A stretch of 64,000 nt of DNA from contig JAYVGP010000008.1 of NCBI GenBank assembly GCA_043772005.1, forward strand, positions 81,723-145,722, in the 5' to 3' direction. Numbering within the stretch: the first letter of the stretch is position 1; every line of letters begins with the position of its first letter. The DNA is from JAYSSF01 sp043772005 (lineage in GTDB: Bacteria; Patescibacteriota; Gracilibacteria; Absconditabacterales; Absconditicoccaceae). Of this stretch, positions 43,257-53,591 are shown one piece after another. A model generated the notes under the pieces. It did not search any database. It saw only the letters and a list, made by a program, of their open reading frames with translations, and was not told the DNA's origin. The translations under genes were made by a program, and so were the position numbers.

Positions 43257-44159
43257 ATGCAATTATCCGTCAACCCATCACAACGCCACGCTAAAATGAG
43301 AGCTCATACAGCTACTCACTTACTCCACGCATTTATTGCCAAGCTATTTCCAGCTACTCAACAATGATGATCATTAGTTGATGATGATTACGTAAGATTT
43401 GACTACACGAGCGACGAACTCTTAACTTCTGACATGATTGCTCGAATCAATACTGGTATCAATCAAATCATTGGTCTATGATGGGATGTGACTACTACCG
43501 AGATGAATATCGAACAGGCTCTTGCCACCGGTGCCAAAGCATTCTTCCAAGATAAATACGGTGATGTCGTCAGGGTAGTGCAAGTATTATGAGATGATAG
43601 TCTGACAAGCGTCGAGCTATGTGGTGGTACTCATGTATCTAATACTCGTGAGATCGGAGCATTTGTCATCGTAGAGCAGTCACCAGTAGCCAGCGGTACC
43701 AAGCGTATCGTAGCATATACATGACCCAAGACACTCGAATACGGCTCATCACTTGAATCCAATCTCCAGTCTATCGCATCTAAACTTGACTGTAGTCCCA
43801 AGCAGATTGATGAGAGATTGAGCAAAACTCTCAAGGATTTTGAATTATTACAGTCAGAAGTCGAATCTCTCAAATCATGACTGCTCCAGTGAATCCTCTC
43901 AGGAAATTTACCAACACAAGCAGAATATAAACTCCTCAAACTTACGGATCATCCACAGATCAACTCAATCAAACTAGCAGATATTGTGGCAATAGCAAAA
44001 ACATGAGGTGAGTCGGTGATTGTTATTTCTGCAGATGGCTGATATGCGGTTGTATGAGGTAATGACGCCAAAGCATTTGCTCAATTCCAGTGACTTAAAG
44101 GTGGTGGTAGTGAGTGACTTTTCCAAGGTAAAGATCCACAAATATTGAATCTTTTCTAA
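43257..44159 (+). CDS. Alanyl-tRNA synthetase editing and DHHA1 domains, without catalytic half
   Basis: 300 residues that correspond to the C-terminal part of AlaRS. RAHTATHLLHAFI is the editing HxxxH motif; VRFDYTSDELL, ELCGGTHVSNTREIGAF (CxxxH) and SGTKRIVAYTG follow; GGGSEGLFQGK at the end matches the DHHA1 (C-Ala) motif. No class II synthetase core precedes it. Either AlaRS is split and the other half lies elsewhere, or this is a stand-alone AlaX-II-like mischarge hydrolase. UGA gives Gly in several loops. A repeated spacer (43224-43243) lies just upstream. Confidence 0.85.
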
Positions 44160-44198
44160 AAGAAGTGAACTTTTGACCTCTAACCTTTGACCTATTAC

Positions 44199-45062
44199 AT
44201 GTTACATCTCTGACCCCTCACGATCCATCGATATGGACTCATGTATTTGTTTTCCATCTTGATTGGGCGAGGGATTTTGTGGTGGTTGGGCCGTCAGAGA
44301 TGGTTTCAGTCTCTTGTGTGACCTAGAGTTTCGCATATTCTCCAGCATCAGCTCGACGACCTCATCACCTGGATTGTATTGGGTATCATTATTGGAGGGA
44401 GACTTGGTCATGTGCTCATCTACGATCCAAGTTATTACCTTACTCATCCACTCGAGATCATCCAATTGCGAAAGGGCGGTATGTCGTTTGTGTGATGATT
44501 TATCTGAGTCTGACTCAGTGTACGATATCGAGTATCTTGCCGCGCAGCAAATGCCCTTGGGGTACGTGCCAAGCTCACCGTTAGAGAATTCTTTACTCTC
44601 ACGGATCTGATCGTGCTCGTCTTACCGATTGGTATCGCACTATGACGTTGGGGTAATGCTATCAACCAAGAACTCATCTGACACATTTACACATGAGCCA
44701 ATAGTGAACAACTACAGTCAATCCATCTACTCAGAATCTATGATGCAGTCGATACACAGCTCAGGCGAAATACTAACCTCCTTGAATGACTAGGGGAGTG
44801 AATACTATGATTTGCTATGACATTGATTCTATTTGTCATACAAAAAATCAAGAAGCTACGGTCTCCATGACTCATCACGGGGGGCTTTATGCTATTCTAT
44901 GCCATCATCAGGATCATACTCGAGAACCTGAGAGATAATCCATCATCAGAATATATCACCCTTGTGGGTCAGATGATCAATAAGACACAACTATGGATGA
45001 TAGGGTTTATCATCATCGGAATGGTTGTGATTATGAAATGAAAAAAATCAAACTCAAATTAG
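44199..45062 (+). CDS. lgt: Phosphatidylglycerol-prolipoprotein diacylglyceryl transferase Lgt
   Basis: 287 residues with about seven membrane segments. The family signature GGRLGHVLIYDPSYYLTHPLEIIQLRKGGMSFVGG is intact, with HGR-type (here GGRLGHV) and the substrate-phospholipid binding Arg region; RLGNFINQEL-like RWGNAINQELIG is the second conserved element. It adds diacylglycerol to the Cys of lipoprotein signal peptides. UGA codes many glycines, including FVGGFIGVGL. Downstream lies a small hypothetical gene, and the next is tatD on the other strand. Confidence 0.9.
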
Positions 45063-45105
45063 TATAACTCCCTATAGACACAATTTATTCTTTTTACTAA
45101 AATAA

Positions 45106-45393
45106 ATGAATAGCGACATTATCAATGAATATATAGAAAAGTGAACCCAATTTAAACAGCTGAGACCTGATATGGAAAAAATAGGAAAAGAAATCTTCGG
45201 TGAATTATCAAAACTTTCTTTAGAAGAAATAGGAAAATTAGAAGAAGTTGATGACCAATTCATTAAAAAATTTATTATGATTTGAGAAATACTTTTTGCT
45301 AGTAATATTTTTAAAGTTAGTGAAAAAGCTGTTTACTATATACAATATTTAAGCATAGTAGATAAAATTCAGCACCTTTACGATAAAAAATAA
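45106..45393 (+). CDS. Hypothetical helical protein
   Basis: 95 residues, mostly charged helices: YIEKGTQFKQLRPDMEKIGKEIFGELSKLSLEEIGKLEE, then a more hydrophobic C-terminal half (FIMIGEILFASNIFKVSEKAVYYIQYL). Two Gly codons are UGA. No family recognised. Follows lgt by 43 bases and converges on tatD. Confidence 0.55.
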
Positions 45394-45399
45394 GATCTA

Positions 45400-46221
45400 T
45401 TATTGCCTCGTATACAGTCTTTTCCAATTTTCCTCCACTTGCTGATACAATATATCCAGATCCAGAGCTAGCACTTCGCTAGTTTTTTGGTATGTTTCAG
45501 TGATGTAGTGAGGATAGTTTTCTCCTCAGCGATGTGACTGCGGTGGCAGATATGGTGCATCAGTCTCCAGTACAATCTGACTCAGTGGTGTGATAGCGAG
45601 ACTATCTCTGACTTCTCACGCCTTGGGGTAGGTAAGTATTCACCCAAATCAGAAGTATACACGATCTCACCATGTATCCAGTGCGATCTGTATCTCAGCT
45701 GGAGTATAGTTTCGACAGTGGAGATTAATGACGATGTCTTGATAATCCTTGAGGACATCATAGGTTCCATCTCGATCAGATCTCGAGTGGATGATCAGCG
45801 GGAGTTGATATTTTTGTGCAAGTTTGGCTTGGCAGTGAGTTGCATACTGTTGCATCTGGTGCTGCTCTGGCGAACATGGTCGATAGAGGTCTGTCCCACA
45901 CTCACCAATTCCCCAGATCACATCTCTATTATTTTCGATCATTCTAGTCAGCTTTTCTACCATCACATCTATCATCTCCTGATTTATATTTTCTTCTACG
46001 ATACTGCATGGGTGAATCCCAACCGTACAACCAACTTGTAGTTGTGGAAACAGGCTCTTCGATTGCTCAGCAATCTCGATCCCACGGGCATTATATCCAT
46101 CGTCTACACCGATATTAATCAGTCAGACTCATCCATAATCAGCAAACTGCTGCATGAGTTCTTGTCGAGTAGGGTAGAGCTGACTGTTATTGAGGTGAGT
46201 GTGCGAATCATAGTAGGTCAT
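45400..46221 (-). CDS. tatD: TatD family metal-dependent hydrolase (DNase)
   Basis: 273 residues. Metal-binding motifs of the amidohydrolase fold: YYDSHTHLNN (HxH), GIGECGTDL with the bridging Glu, LPLIIHSRSD (His), INLHCRN (His) and VLETDAPYLPP with the catalytic Asp. The family includes 3'-5' DNases and D-Tyr deacylase-like enzymes. UGA encodes glycines in YFGFGG and HRGENYPHYI. A hydrophobic-free protein, cytoplasmic. It faces the small gene at 45106 tail-to-tail. Confidence 0.92.
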
Positions 46222-46420
46222 AGTTTAAAATTCAAGATTACTGACCTAATTGTAACCTTTAACTTGTAACTTTCAACTACTTTTGTATACATAAGCAGCC
46301 TACTGTGTTGGTGAATTGTTATTAATTCTTCTATGTTTTTTTCACGGAGCAGATATTAGGTATCCTTGTGATATCTTGAGCTTCGACTTATGATTTTAGG
46401 AGTTATTAATTCCTTGTGTT

Positions 46421-46442
46421 CCACGGCATGGTGGGTTTTTTT
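46421..46442 (+). terminator. Terminator-like hairpin of unknown transcript
   Basis: CCAC-GGCATG-GTGG followed by a T7 run. Upstream (46340-46420) are small hairpins (AGGTATC / GATATCT and GGAGTT / AATTCC) but no open frame, so it may end a small RNA. No other gene is visible in 46222-46593. Confidence 0.45.
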
Positions 46443-46454
46443 GTCCTCATATTT

Positions 46455-46500
46455 CGTCGTCACTGCAAGGAATATTGCGTAGTGAAATGATGCGGCAATC
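46455..46500. repeat. Short palindromic repeat of the 'CGTCATTGCGAGGAA..GCGGCAATC' type
   Basis: CGTCGTCACTGCAAGGAATATTGCGTAGTGAAATGATGCGGCAATC: imperfect inverted arms (CACTGCAAGGAA / and GCGGCAATC resembling the well-known environmental repeat pattern). Only one copy is seen in this window. Confidence 0.5.
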
Positions 46501-46593
46501 AAGGAAGTACTTTAGTACAATCCAGTGGGTTTAATTTGCATTTTTTTACTCAAACCAATATAATTACGGTGAATAGTATTTTCCTTGATTACA

Positions 46594-48216
46594 ATGCATA
46601 ACCTCCCCAAATCAGCTATTGTTGACTCCAGCTATCTTAATACTGTTAAGCCTGATTTGAACATTGTCAAACTCATCACTCGTGAGCAGGCTACTCAATG
46701 AGAAATTGTCGCAATGGCCAATGAGACCAAACTGATTCACTGTATCACTACCAATAATTTCCCACAACATATTGAAGCTATTAAGCAAGATTTTGAAAAA
46801 CAATGATTTGCTATAAAACTATACTATACAGATCCTGACTCATTCAAGGTTTGTCTTGGCTGGTATGATCGTATTGATGAGATTGAAAGTCTCCAAGACC
46901 AAAAGGATATCCACAGATCAATGGTCAAATGAGCTGAAGCAGAGATTCTCATCACAGAAACATATAAGAAAAAAGATCTCTTCAAAGAACAAGATTTGAT
47001 CAAAGAAATAGTCAGACTTGCATTTCAAGCCTGAGCATCAGATCTACACTGGCAGAGCGAACATGATGGATCATATCTCAGAATCCGCCAAGACTGAATC
47101 CTAAAGACAATCCTCAAGCTCCCACATGACGAGTATGATCGCTATATTGGTACGGTTAAGTTTCTATCTAACCTCAAGATCAATATTAATTTCGTCCCAC
47201 AAGATGGACGTATGAATTTCACTACTGCGATGACTGGTACACCTAAGCAGATCGACGTGAGAGTATCCACAATGCCAGGACTCAGAGGAGAAAATATCGT
47301 CATGAGATACCTTGACGGAACCAAAACCATCCTCAGTCTGGAGCAAATATGATTTAGGTCAGACTATCTTACATCTATCAAACAAGCATTGGACAAGACA
47401 ACTGGTATGATCATCGTTACCTGACCTACTGGTAGTGGTAAGACGACGACGCTATATACGATGCTTTCGATGCTCAATGAGCCTGGTAAGAAAATCATCA
47501 CTCTCGAAGACCCAGTAGAATACGAAGTTCCTGGAATCCAACAATCTCAAGTAAATATCAAAAAATGATATACTTTTGAGAAGTGACTCGAGGCCATCCT
47601 CAGACAAGACCCAGATGTAATCTTGGTAGGAGAAATCCGTAGCGTCGAGACAGCAGAAATCGCTATCAATGCAGCACTGACATGACATCTCGTCCTCACC
47701 ACTCTCCATACCAATAGCGCAGTAGAAGCAATCTCCAGGCTCCTCAATATGGGAGTCAAACCTCATATGCTCTGACCATCAATCAACTGTATCATTGGTC
47801 AGCGTCTCGTACGTAGTCTCGATGAACACAAACAAGCCGTCACCATCACACCAGAGATCCAAGCAGAACTCGATCGTGAACTCGCTTCGCTCAAACAATA
47901 CCAACCACAACTCATCCCTAGCCGTGAAGCAACAGAGGAACAACAGTTAATCCCTGAGAAGGCGAACCCCTGAGAGAAGATGCAACTATCATCAGCTATG
48001 AAGACTGAATTGTCTGACTGATATCGTGGTCGTACTTGTATTGCAGAAGTGCTTACGGTGGATGATGATGTCGAGTCCATGATCTTACGCAACATCCCTA
48101 CACTCGAAATCCTCGAGTCAGTCAGGTCCAAGTGATATACGACACTTACCGAAGACGGTTACATCAAAGCACTTCAGGGCATCACAAGTTTGGATGAGTT
48201 GAAGAGAGTTTTATAA
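46594..48216 (+). CDS. pilB: Type IV pilus assembly ATPase PilB / GspE family
   Basis: 540 residues. The N-terminal domain is followed by AGASDLHWQSE (the family's ASDIHxEP motif), MRYLDG, the Walker A IIVTGPTGSGKTTTLYTML (Lys283), LEDPVEYEVPGIQQ, ILVGEIRSVETAEIAINAALTGH (Walker B) and HLVLTTLHTNSAVEA (His box). UGA encodes Gly in GPTG. The usual Cys4 zinc-binding CxxC...CxxC is missing; the place reads QRLVRSLDEHK. It powers pilus extension with the pilins encoded at 3.0 and 10.1 kb. No pilC, pilT or pilD is visible in this window. Confidence 0.92.
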
Positions 48217-48906
48217 AACTACGTACTGCCCAGCAGTCAGAACTTTAGGTACTGCAAATTTATGGAGCATGACAAGTCTGGCAAACTCAATTGGGTCAGC
48301 TTTGATCTGAGGGAATGTGTTGTAATGAATGGGCACTACAGTTGTAGGCATAATCCATCCACAAGCAGTCACTGCATCAGCTACTCCCATGGTATAGTAA
48401 TCTCAAATTGGTAAGAACGCTACATCAATCGGTCACCACTGTTTGATCAGTTGTAAATCCAAAATTAATCATGTATCTCCCGCATGATAGATTTTTTTGC
48501 CATCAATGGTGATGATGACTCATGCTGGTTGGCTATAATATTCGCTATTCATCACACGAGCATCATGTTGAGCTGGTGTCATCTTGACGATAAACTGTTC
48601 CAGCACTATGGATCATCAGATACTTGGTCCATGAGTAGGATTAGTCATGCCTTGAGTCTGTAGTCGTGTAATCACTCATCAGGTCGAGATCACGACAGCC
48701 TGCGGGTAGGCAGCAGCAAGAGCAAGGGTGTCACCCACATGATCTCCATGTCCATGAGTCAACACAATTGCATCTATTGGAGCCTTGATTAGCTCATCGA
48801 TAGTGGTATCACACAGTCTATTGCCAGTCACATATGGGTCTATCAAAATACGAGTAGAGTCAGACTGGATTTCTATAAATGAGTGTCCATGATAATAGAG
48901 TTGCAT
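48211..48906 (-). CDS. UPF0173-type metallo-beta-lactamase-fold hydrolase
   Basis: 231 residues. HGHSFIEIQS at the start, the metal site LTHGHGDHVGD (HxHxDH), GPSIGGSI, KIYHAGDTGLILD (Asp) and VPIHYNTFP (final His). The family (YtkL-like) is a zinc hydrolase of unclear substrate. Convergent with pilB; the two stop codons overlap by 6 bases. UGA gives Gly at ISTGVITR and elsewhere. Confidence 0.85.
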
Positions 48907-48927
48907 GAGAGAAAGTAGTGTAGTAAA

Positions 48928-50004
48928 TTACTTAGTGCGGTTGATCATAAATGCAGCAAGTTGATGAAGATATTCACGATATGCTGGATGCGGTGTAAGA
49001 TATGGGATATACTCAAGCGCAGCTTCAACATATGATGCTACCTTATCTTCACAGTATTTTTTTGATCATATTTGTTCAAATAGATATTTGATGACTTGGT
49101 GCTCCTGAGTAGTAACTTCATGACCATATAGCGATGTGAGTTGATCAACTTGCTGACTGGTTCCATACTGCAACGCATGATGATAGAGGATCGTATATTT
49201 CCCCTCTATGATATCACTTGTAGCAGACTTACCACTTACAGATTCATCTTGATAGATACCAATCTCATCATCCTTAATCTGAAACGCTATACCTAGATTG
49301 TCTCCAAAGATTGAGATACCCTTACAGGTCTCCTCATCAGCCCCAGCGCAAATCGCACCCAGTAAGAGTGGTCATGTAATCGTATAGTGAGCTGTCTTAC
49401 TGCGGTACATACTAATAATATCTGACTCAGTGATCGTTTGGCGATCCAGATGTTCAAGTTCTACATCCAATATTTCGCCCAATCATGTATCAATACAACT
49501 TTGAAGAAATGATTGAGATGCTTTGACTTTAATCTCATCAGACAAGTTACTATCTACAATCATCTTATTGGCCAAAAATAATCCTACATCCGCCAAGCAA
49601 ATAGTATGACTCACGCCATAATGTCAGCTTTTGGTTCATAATCATAAGTCCTTAGCTCATCTATATTCAATCGCCTTATGGAGAGTTGGCTTACCTCTTC
49701 TCAAATCACTAATATCAATAATATCATCGTGAGCCAGAATTGCGGTCTGGAACAATTCATATGCAAGAGCTACTGGTAATAAATCACTATGATAGTGACC
49801 AGTCACCATCTCATATCACATCATCACCAAAACAGCCCTCAGTCTTTTGCCTCATGCGTTAGCAGTAACAAACTCTTGAATTAAGGGTGCTAGTTTTGGA
49901 TATGTAATATTAGTAGACTCTGACCAAGATGATAGATAAAATTCAAGCGCCTGATTGATATCTTGTACGTGTTGTTGAAAGTATTGTTGATGCATGAGAA
50001 TCAT
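48928..50004 (-). CDS. Polyprenyl (geranylgeranyl-type) diphosphate synthase
   Basis: 358 residues. The trans-prenyltransferase pattern is clear: AGGKRLRAVLVMMGYE, the first Asp-rich motif AHDDIIDISDLRRGKPT (DDxxD), YRSKTAHYTITGPLLLG, and the second Asp-rich motif FQIKDDEIGIYQD. It condenses IPP with an allylic diphosphate. The residues before DDIID (ELFQTAILA) favour a short chain product such as GGPP, though that is a guess. It goes with idi and the squalene/phytoene-synthase-like gene as an isoprenoid set. Confidence 0.9.
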
Positions 50005-50057
50005 GACTAATAAATCATTCTGACTATAGTGATTATAAGTCCTAAAACAATCTCAGT

Positions 50058-52478
50058 CTATCCCAAAATATCCTTCACCCTCACCACATAATCCCAAATA
50101 TCCAACTCCTGAATCTGGTCGCTGTGTGTAATCGCATATAGTGTCACCTTATTTCATTGTACAAACTCTTCAATCAACTCGGCAGCCTTACTGACCATCT
50201 CCTTATCCAAGTGATTAATAGTCTCATCAAGGAACAAGAACTTATTACCCGACCACAGTGCTATCGCCAATATCCAACACAATCTTAATACTGCACGCTG
50301 TCAGCCACTCAAACTCTTCACTTCTCTCGATCCATATTCATCTTTGATCATAATTTCGAGCTTATCTCATCCAGCATTGACAGTAAATTCAAGCTGATAG
50401 TTGACTACTTTGCTGAGTTGATTGTTGATGATATCTGACAGAACTGGAAGATACTCTTGTAAGACGATGACTGTAAGCTCCTTCGAGACGATGGTATATA
50501 GTTCATCTACACGTTTAGCTCTTGTCTCCAGAGTCACTATCTCCAGTTGGCTTGTTTTATATTCATGGATCAGATCATTGATTCTTGAGATCAGTTCAGT
50601 GACCTGTTGAGTTCATGTTTCGATTACTTTGATTTGCTCATATTGTCCCTTGAGCTTTTGTTCCTGTGCTACCAACTGTTCAATAAGTATCTTTAGTTCT
50701 TCATTTTTTGTTTGTAACTCTGTTTCTTGTACTTGTCATTGACTTAGTTGTATCTGTAACATTTGCTCTTTTAATCTTAGTTGATCAAGTTCTGCAAGCT
50801 TATGCTCAAACTGAACAATCTGACCATCCACCGTCTTGAGCTTTAGTTGTAGTTGTTGATAAATTGGGTATTGCTCAGTGATCTGCTTAAATCATATCTT
50901 AATCAATAATTCTCTCAATTTAGTAATCTGTGATTGCAGTGATTCTTTTTGACCATTGAGGCGTTGGAGATGAGCAGGGTAGTCAGTGACAGAGTGTACA
51001 GGTAGCGAGTTACGAGTTGTGAGTATTGTATCATACTGGCTTTTGATTTGATCTAGCTCACGGGTATGAGATGCTATTACTCCATCATTAATCTGTGAGA
51101 TAAATGGACAATCAGCATCAATTTTGACACAGTAAAACCTGCTTGCAATTCATAATTTTTCTTCTTTGAGAACAATTTGGTGCCCAAGCTGACTAAGTTG
51201 TTCATCTAATGCTACAATTTGTGATTTTTGATTTGCAGTTTGTAATGCTTCGGTATCTTGCAGAGCTTTGATCTGAGTATCAATATGAGCAATTTGAAGT
51301 TGCAATTCTTTACCTTGTTGAGTTAATTTGGTAACATACTCATACGCCTGCACCATGTCCTCCACCTGCTCATCAAACACATCATAATCAATACCAAACT
51401 CAATCTCATTGATCTGCTGAATGAGAAGAAGTTTATCTGACTTAAGCTCTTGTAGTTGCTCGCCATTATATGTTTGAATCACTCCTGCGATTTGTTCAAG
51501 TTCTTTGGTGATTTGTACGAATTCAGCTGCGAGTTGCGAATTACGAGTTACAAATTCAACTTCTTGGATTTTTGCTTGACTAAGTTGTGCTACCACGGTA
51601 TGGTAGTTGTTTTTATGTCATTCGAGAGCTTGGTCTAGTGCGCTACTTCTCACCCGGTCAATAGGCAAAAGAGTATCGAATGCAATATCGGTACCGAGCA
51701 GACTGCTATCATCCAACCACTGAGATAGTCACTTATCAAGGTCAGATTTCTCATAATAATCTGAACGAGTCATCATATTCCACTGCTGCTTAAGTTGAGC
51801 GATTAGTCCGGTGAGCTTCGTCGACAGCGAGCTTGTATCTTTTTTGACTTGGAGGAGATATTTGAGCTTAGTTTTCTCTTCTCAGAGTCTATCCTTGGCA
51901 CTGTCGATATCAAGCAGTCCAAATAAGTGCTTAAACACAGTAATTCTCTCTGTCTGAGTCAGATCAAAGATATTACTGGACTCCTGCATCAGCATATCAC
52001 GATTCATAAACACATCTCTGGCAGGTAGAAATTCCTCCAGATTCTTTTGCAGATCAGTCTCATTTTTAAACACAATCTCATCAATGCTGATTGGATCCAA
52101 CTCAGCAATGATGTCACGATCTGCATAGAGAATTTCAGGATATTGATTGTAGATACTACTGACATCTCCATGATAACGGGCGAGAGAGCTTGTAGTGCTA
52201 ATACTTCTGGTTTTACTTGCTTTGAGCTGTCTACGGATGAGCCAGTATTCATTATTGATTTCAATCAGCATGGATATACTACCAGTGTCACAGGCATTAT
52301 TGAGGACATCTCTGGTCCCATATTTATACAATCCATACACTGGTCAGTCAAAGAAGAGCATACTCTTGCCTGTCCCCACTGGTGCAATAATCATCGCCGC
52401 TCATGGATGAACCACCAACGAGATTGTCTTGTTGGCAAATGGTCCAAGATTGGTATAGGAACAGGCTATGATATTCAT
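50058..52478 (-). CDS. Rad50/SbcC-like SMC-family ATPase
   Basis: 806 residues. The N-terminal ATPase half has LGPFANKTISLVVHPGAAMIIAPVGTGKSMLF (Walker A GxxxGKS) and NRDMLMQESSNIFDLT. Then a long heptad-rich coiled coil (about residues 190-680) with FYCVKIDADCPFI in the centre, a Cys-x6-Cys pair rather than the CxxC zinc hook. The C-terminal half has EVKSLSGGQRAVLRLCWILAIAL (signature), and FLFLDETINHLD (Walker B). Members process DNA ends, usually with an SbcD/Mre11 nuclease; no such gene is adjacent here. Confidence 0.8.
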
Positions 52479-52516
52479 AGTCTTGTATTAGTGATTTTAT
52501 GATTGATTGCGAGAAA

Positions 52517-53479
52517 TTATTCTTCTACTGGAATTGTTGTTATACTCTCAAACGAGATACTATTATGGGCTGTAATAATCTTAAGCTGACAAACTGCCAT
52601 CTTCTTGGTACTACTCAGTCCACGGATAATCACAAAGGTATTACCATTTTGCTCTCTGGTTCTATGGCTGACATATTCTACCACATCAGTCATGGGTCAT
52701 ACACACTTAGTCTTGAGTTCTTTACGCACCAAGTCAGACATCACTCTGGTATTCATCAGGTCAAAATACTGCGACATTGAGTTTACATAGTACTCATCAC
52801 TTGCCCAGATACGATATCATTTACCATCTCAGAATACATACCACACATTATCTCAGCGGATAAATACATGACGATAAGATGAGATAAAACTTGGATACTT
52901 GTCAGATCACTCAATATCGCATTCATCCATCATCCCTGTGCCACTACATACAAAAGATCTTATTCTGACTACTTCCTTATTGACCACTGGATCAATAATA
53001 GTAATCAGGTCTCCTGATGATATAATCTTCACATCATATCATGGTCTAAATACTACCCCATTACGAGCATCATACCAAAACTGTGGACCATTAGGTAGTG
53101 AATCTGATTGATATTGACTCACATTGACCACAGGCACTACTCAGTTATACTCTGACACGGTTCATTGTATGGTTACAGTGCCACTAAGTTGGTTGATATT
53201 GGTTGTTGTACTCTTAATGATAAAACCATGTCCATCATTACTACGAAACTGTAACATTCCAAACCCGTACACCTTGCCAATCTCTCACTCCAAGCGTACT
53301 GATTGACCAATAGCTCGTTTGGACTGAAGAGCATTCATATTTTCCTGAGTAGAGAGTTTGAGATATCGATCGTGAGCTTTCCATCAAATCAAAAACATCA
53401 TGATAGCCCCTAACACCATAAACCACAACAAGATCAGTGGGTGAGTCATGAGATAGGTCAGATTTTTAGATTTCATCAT
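52517..53479 (-). CDS. Hypothetical membrane-anchored protein
   Basis: 320 residues. N-terminal transmembrane helix (HPLILLWFMVLGAIMMFLIG), then a basic heptad-like stretch and an extracytoplasmic domain of beta character with two Cys pairs (FVCSG...MDECDI; KTKCVG...AVCQL). No family recognised. It lies 38 bases upstream of the SMC-like gene in the same orientation and diverges from the amidase gene. Confidence 0.65.
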
Positions 53480-53591
53480 GAGGGCAGTATGTTTATCTTG
53501 TATTCAATGTCAAACGAAATTACCCATAATTCTAGTGTAACAATGATAACAAACAGTATACTAAAGACATTTGATTGCTATATTTTTTTAT

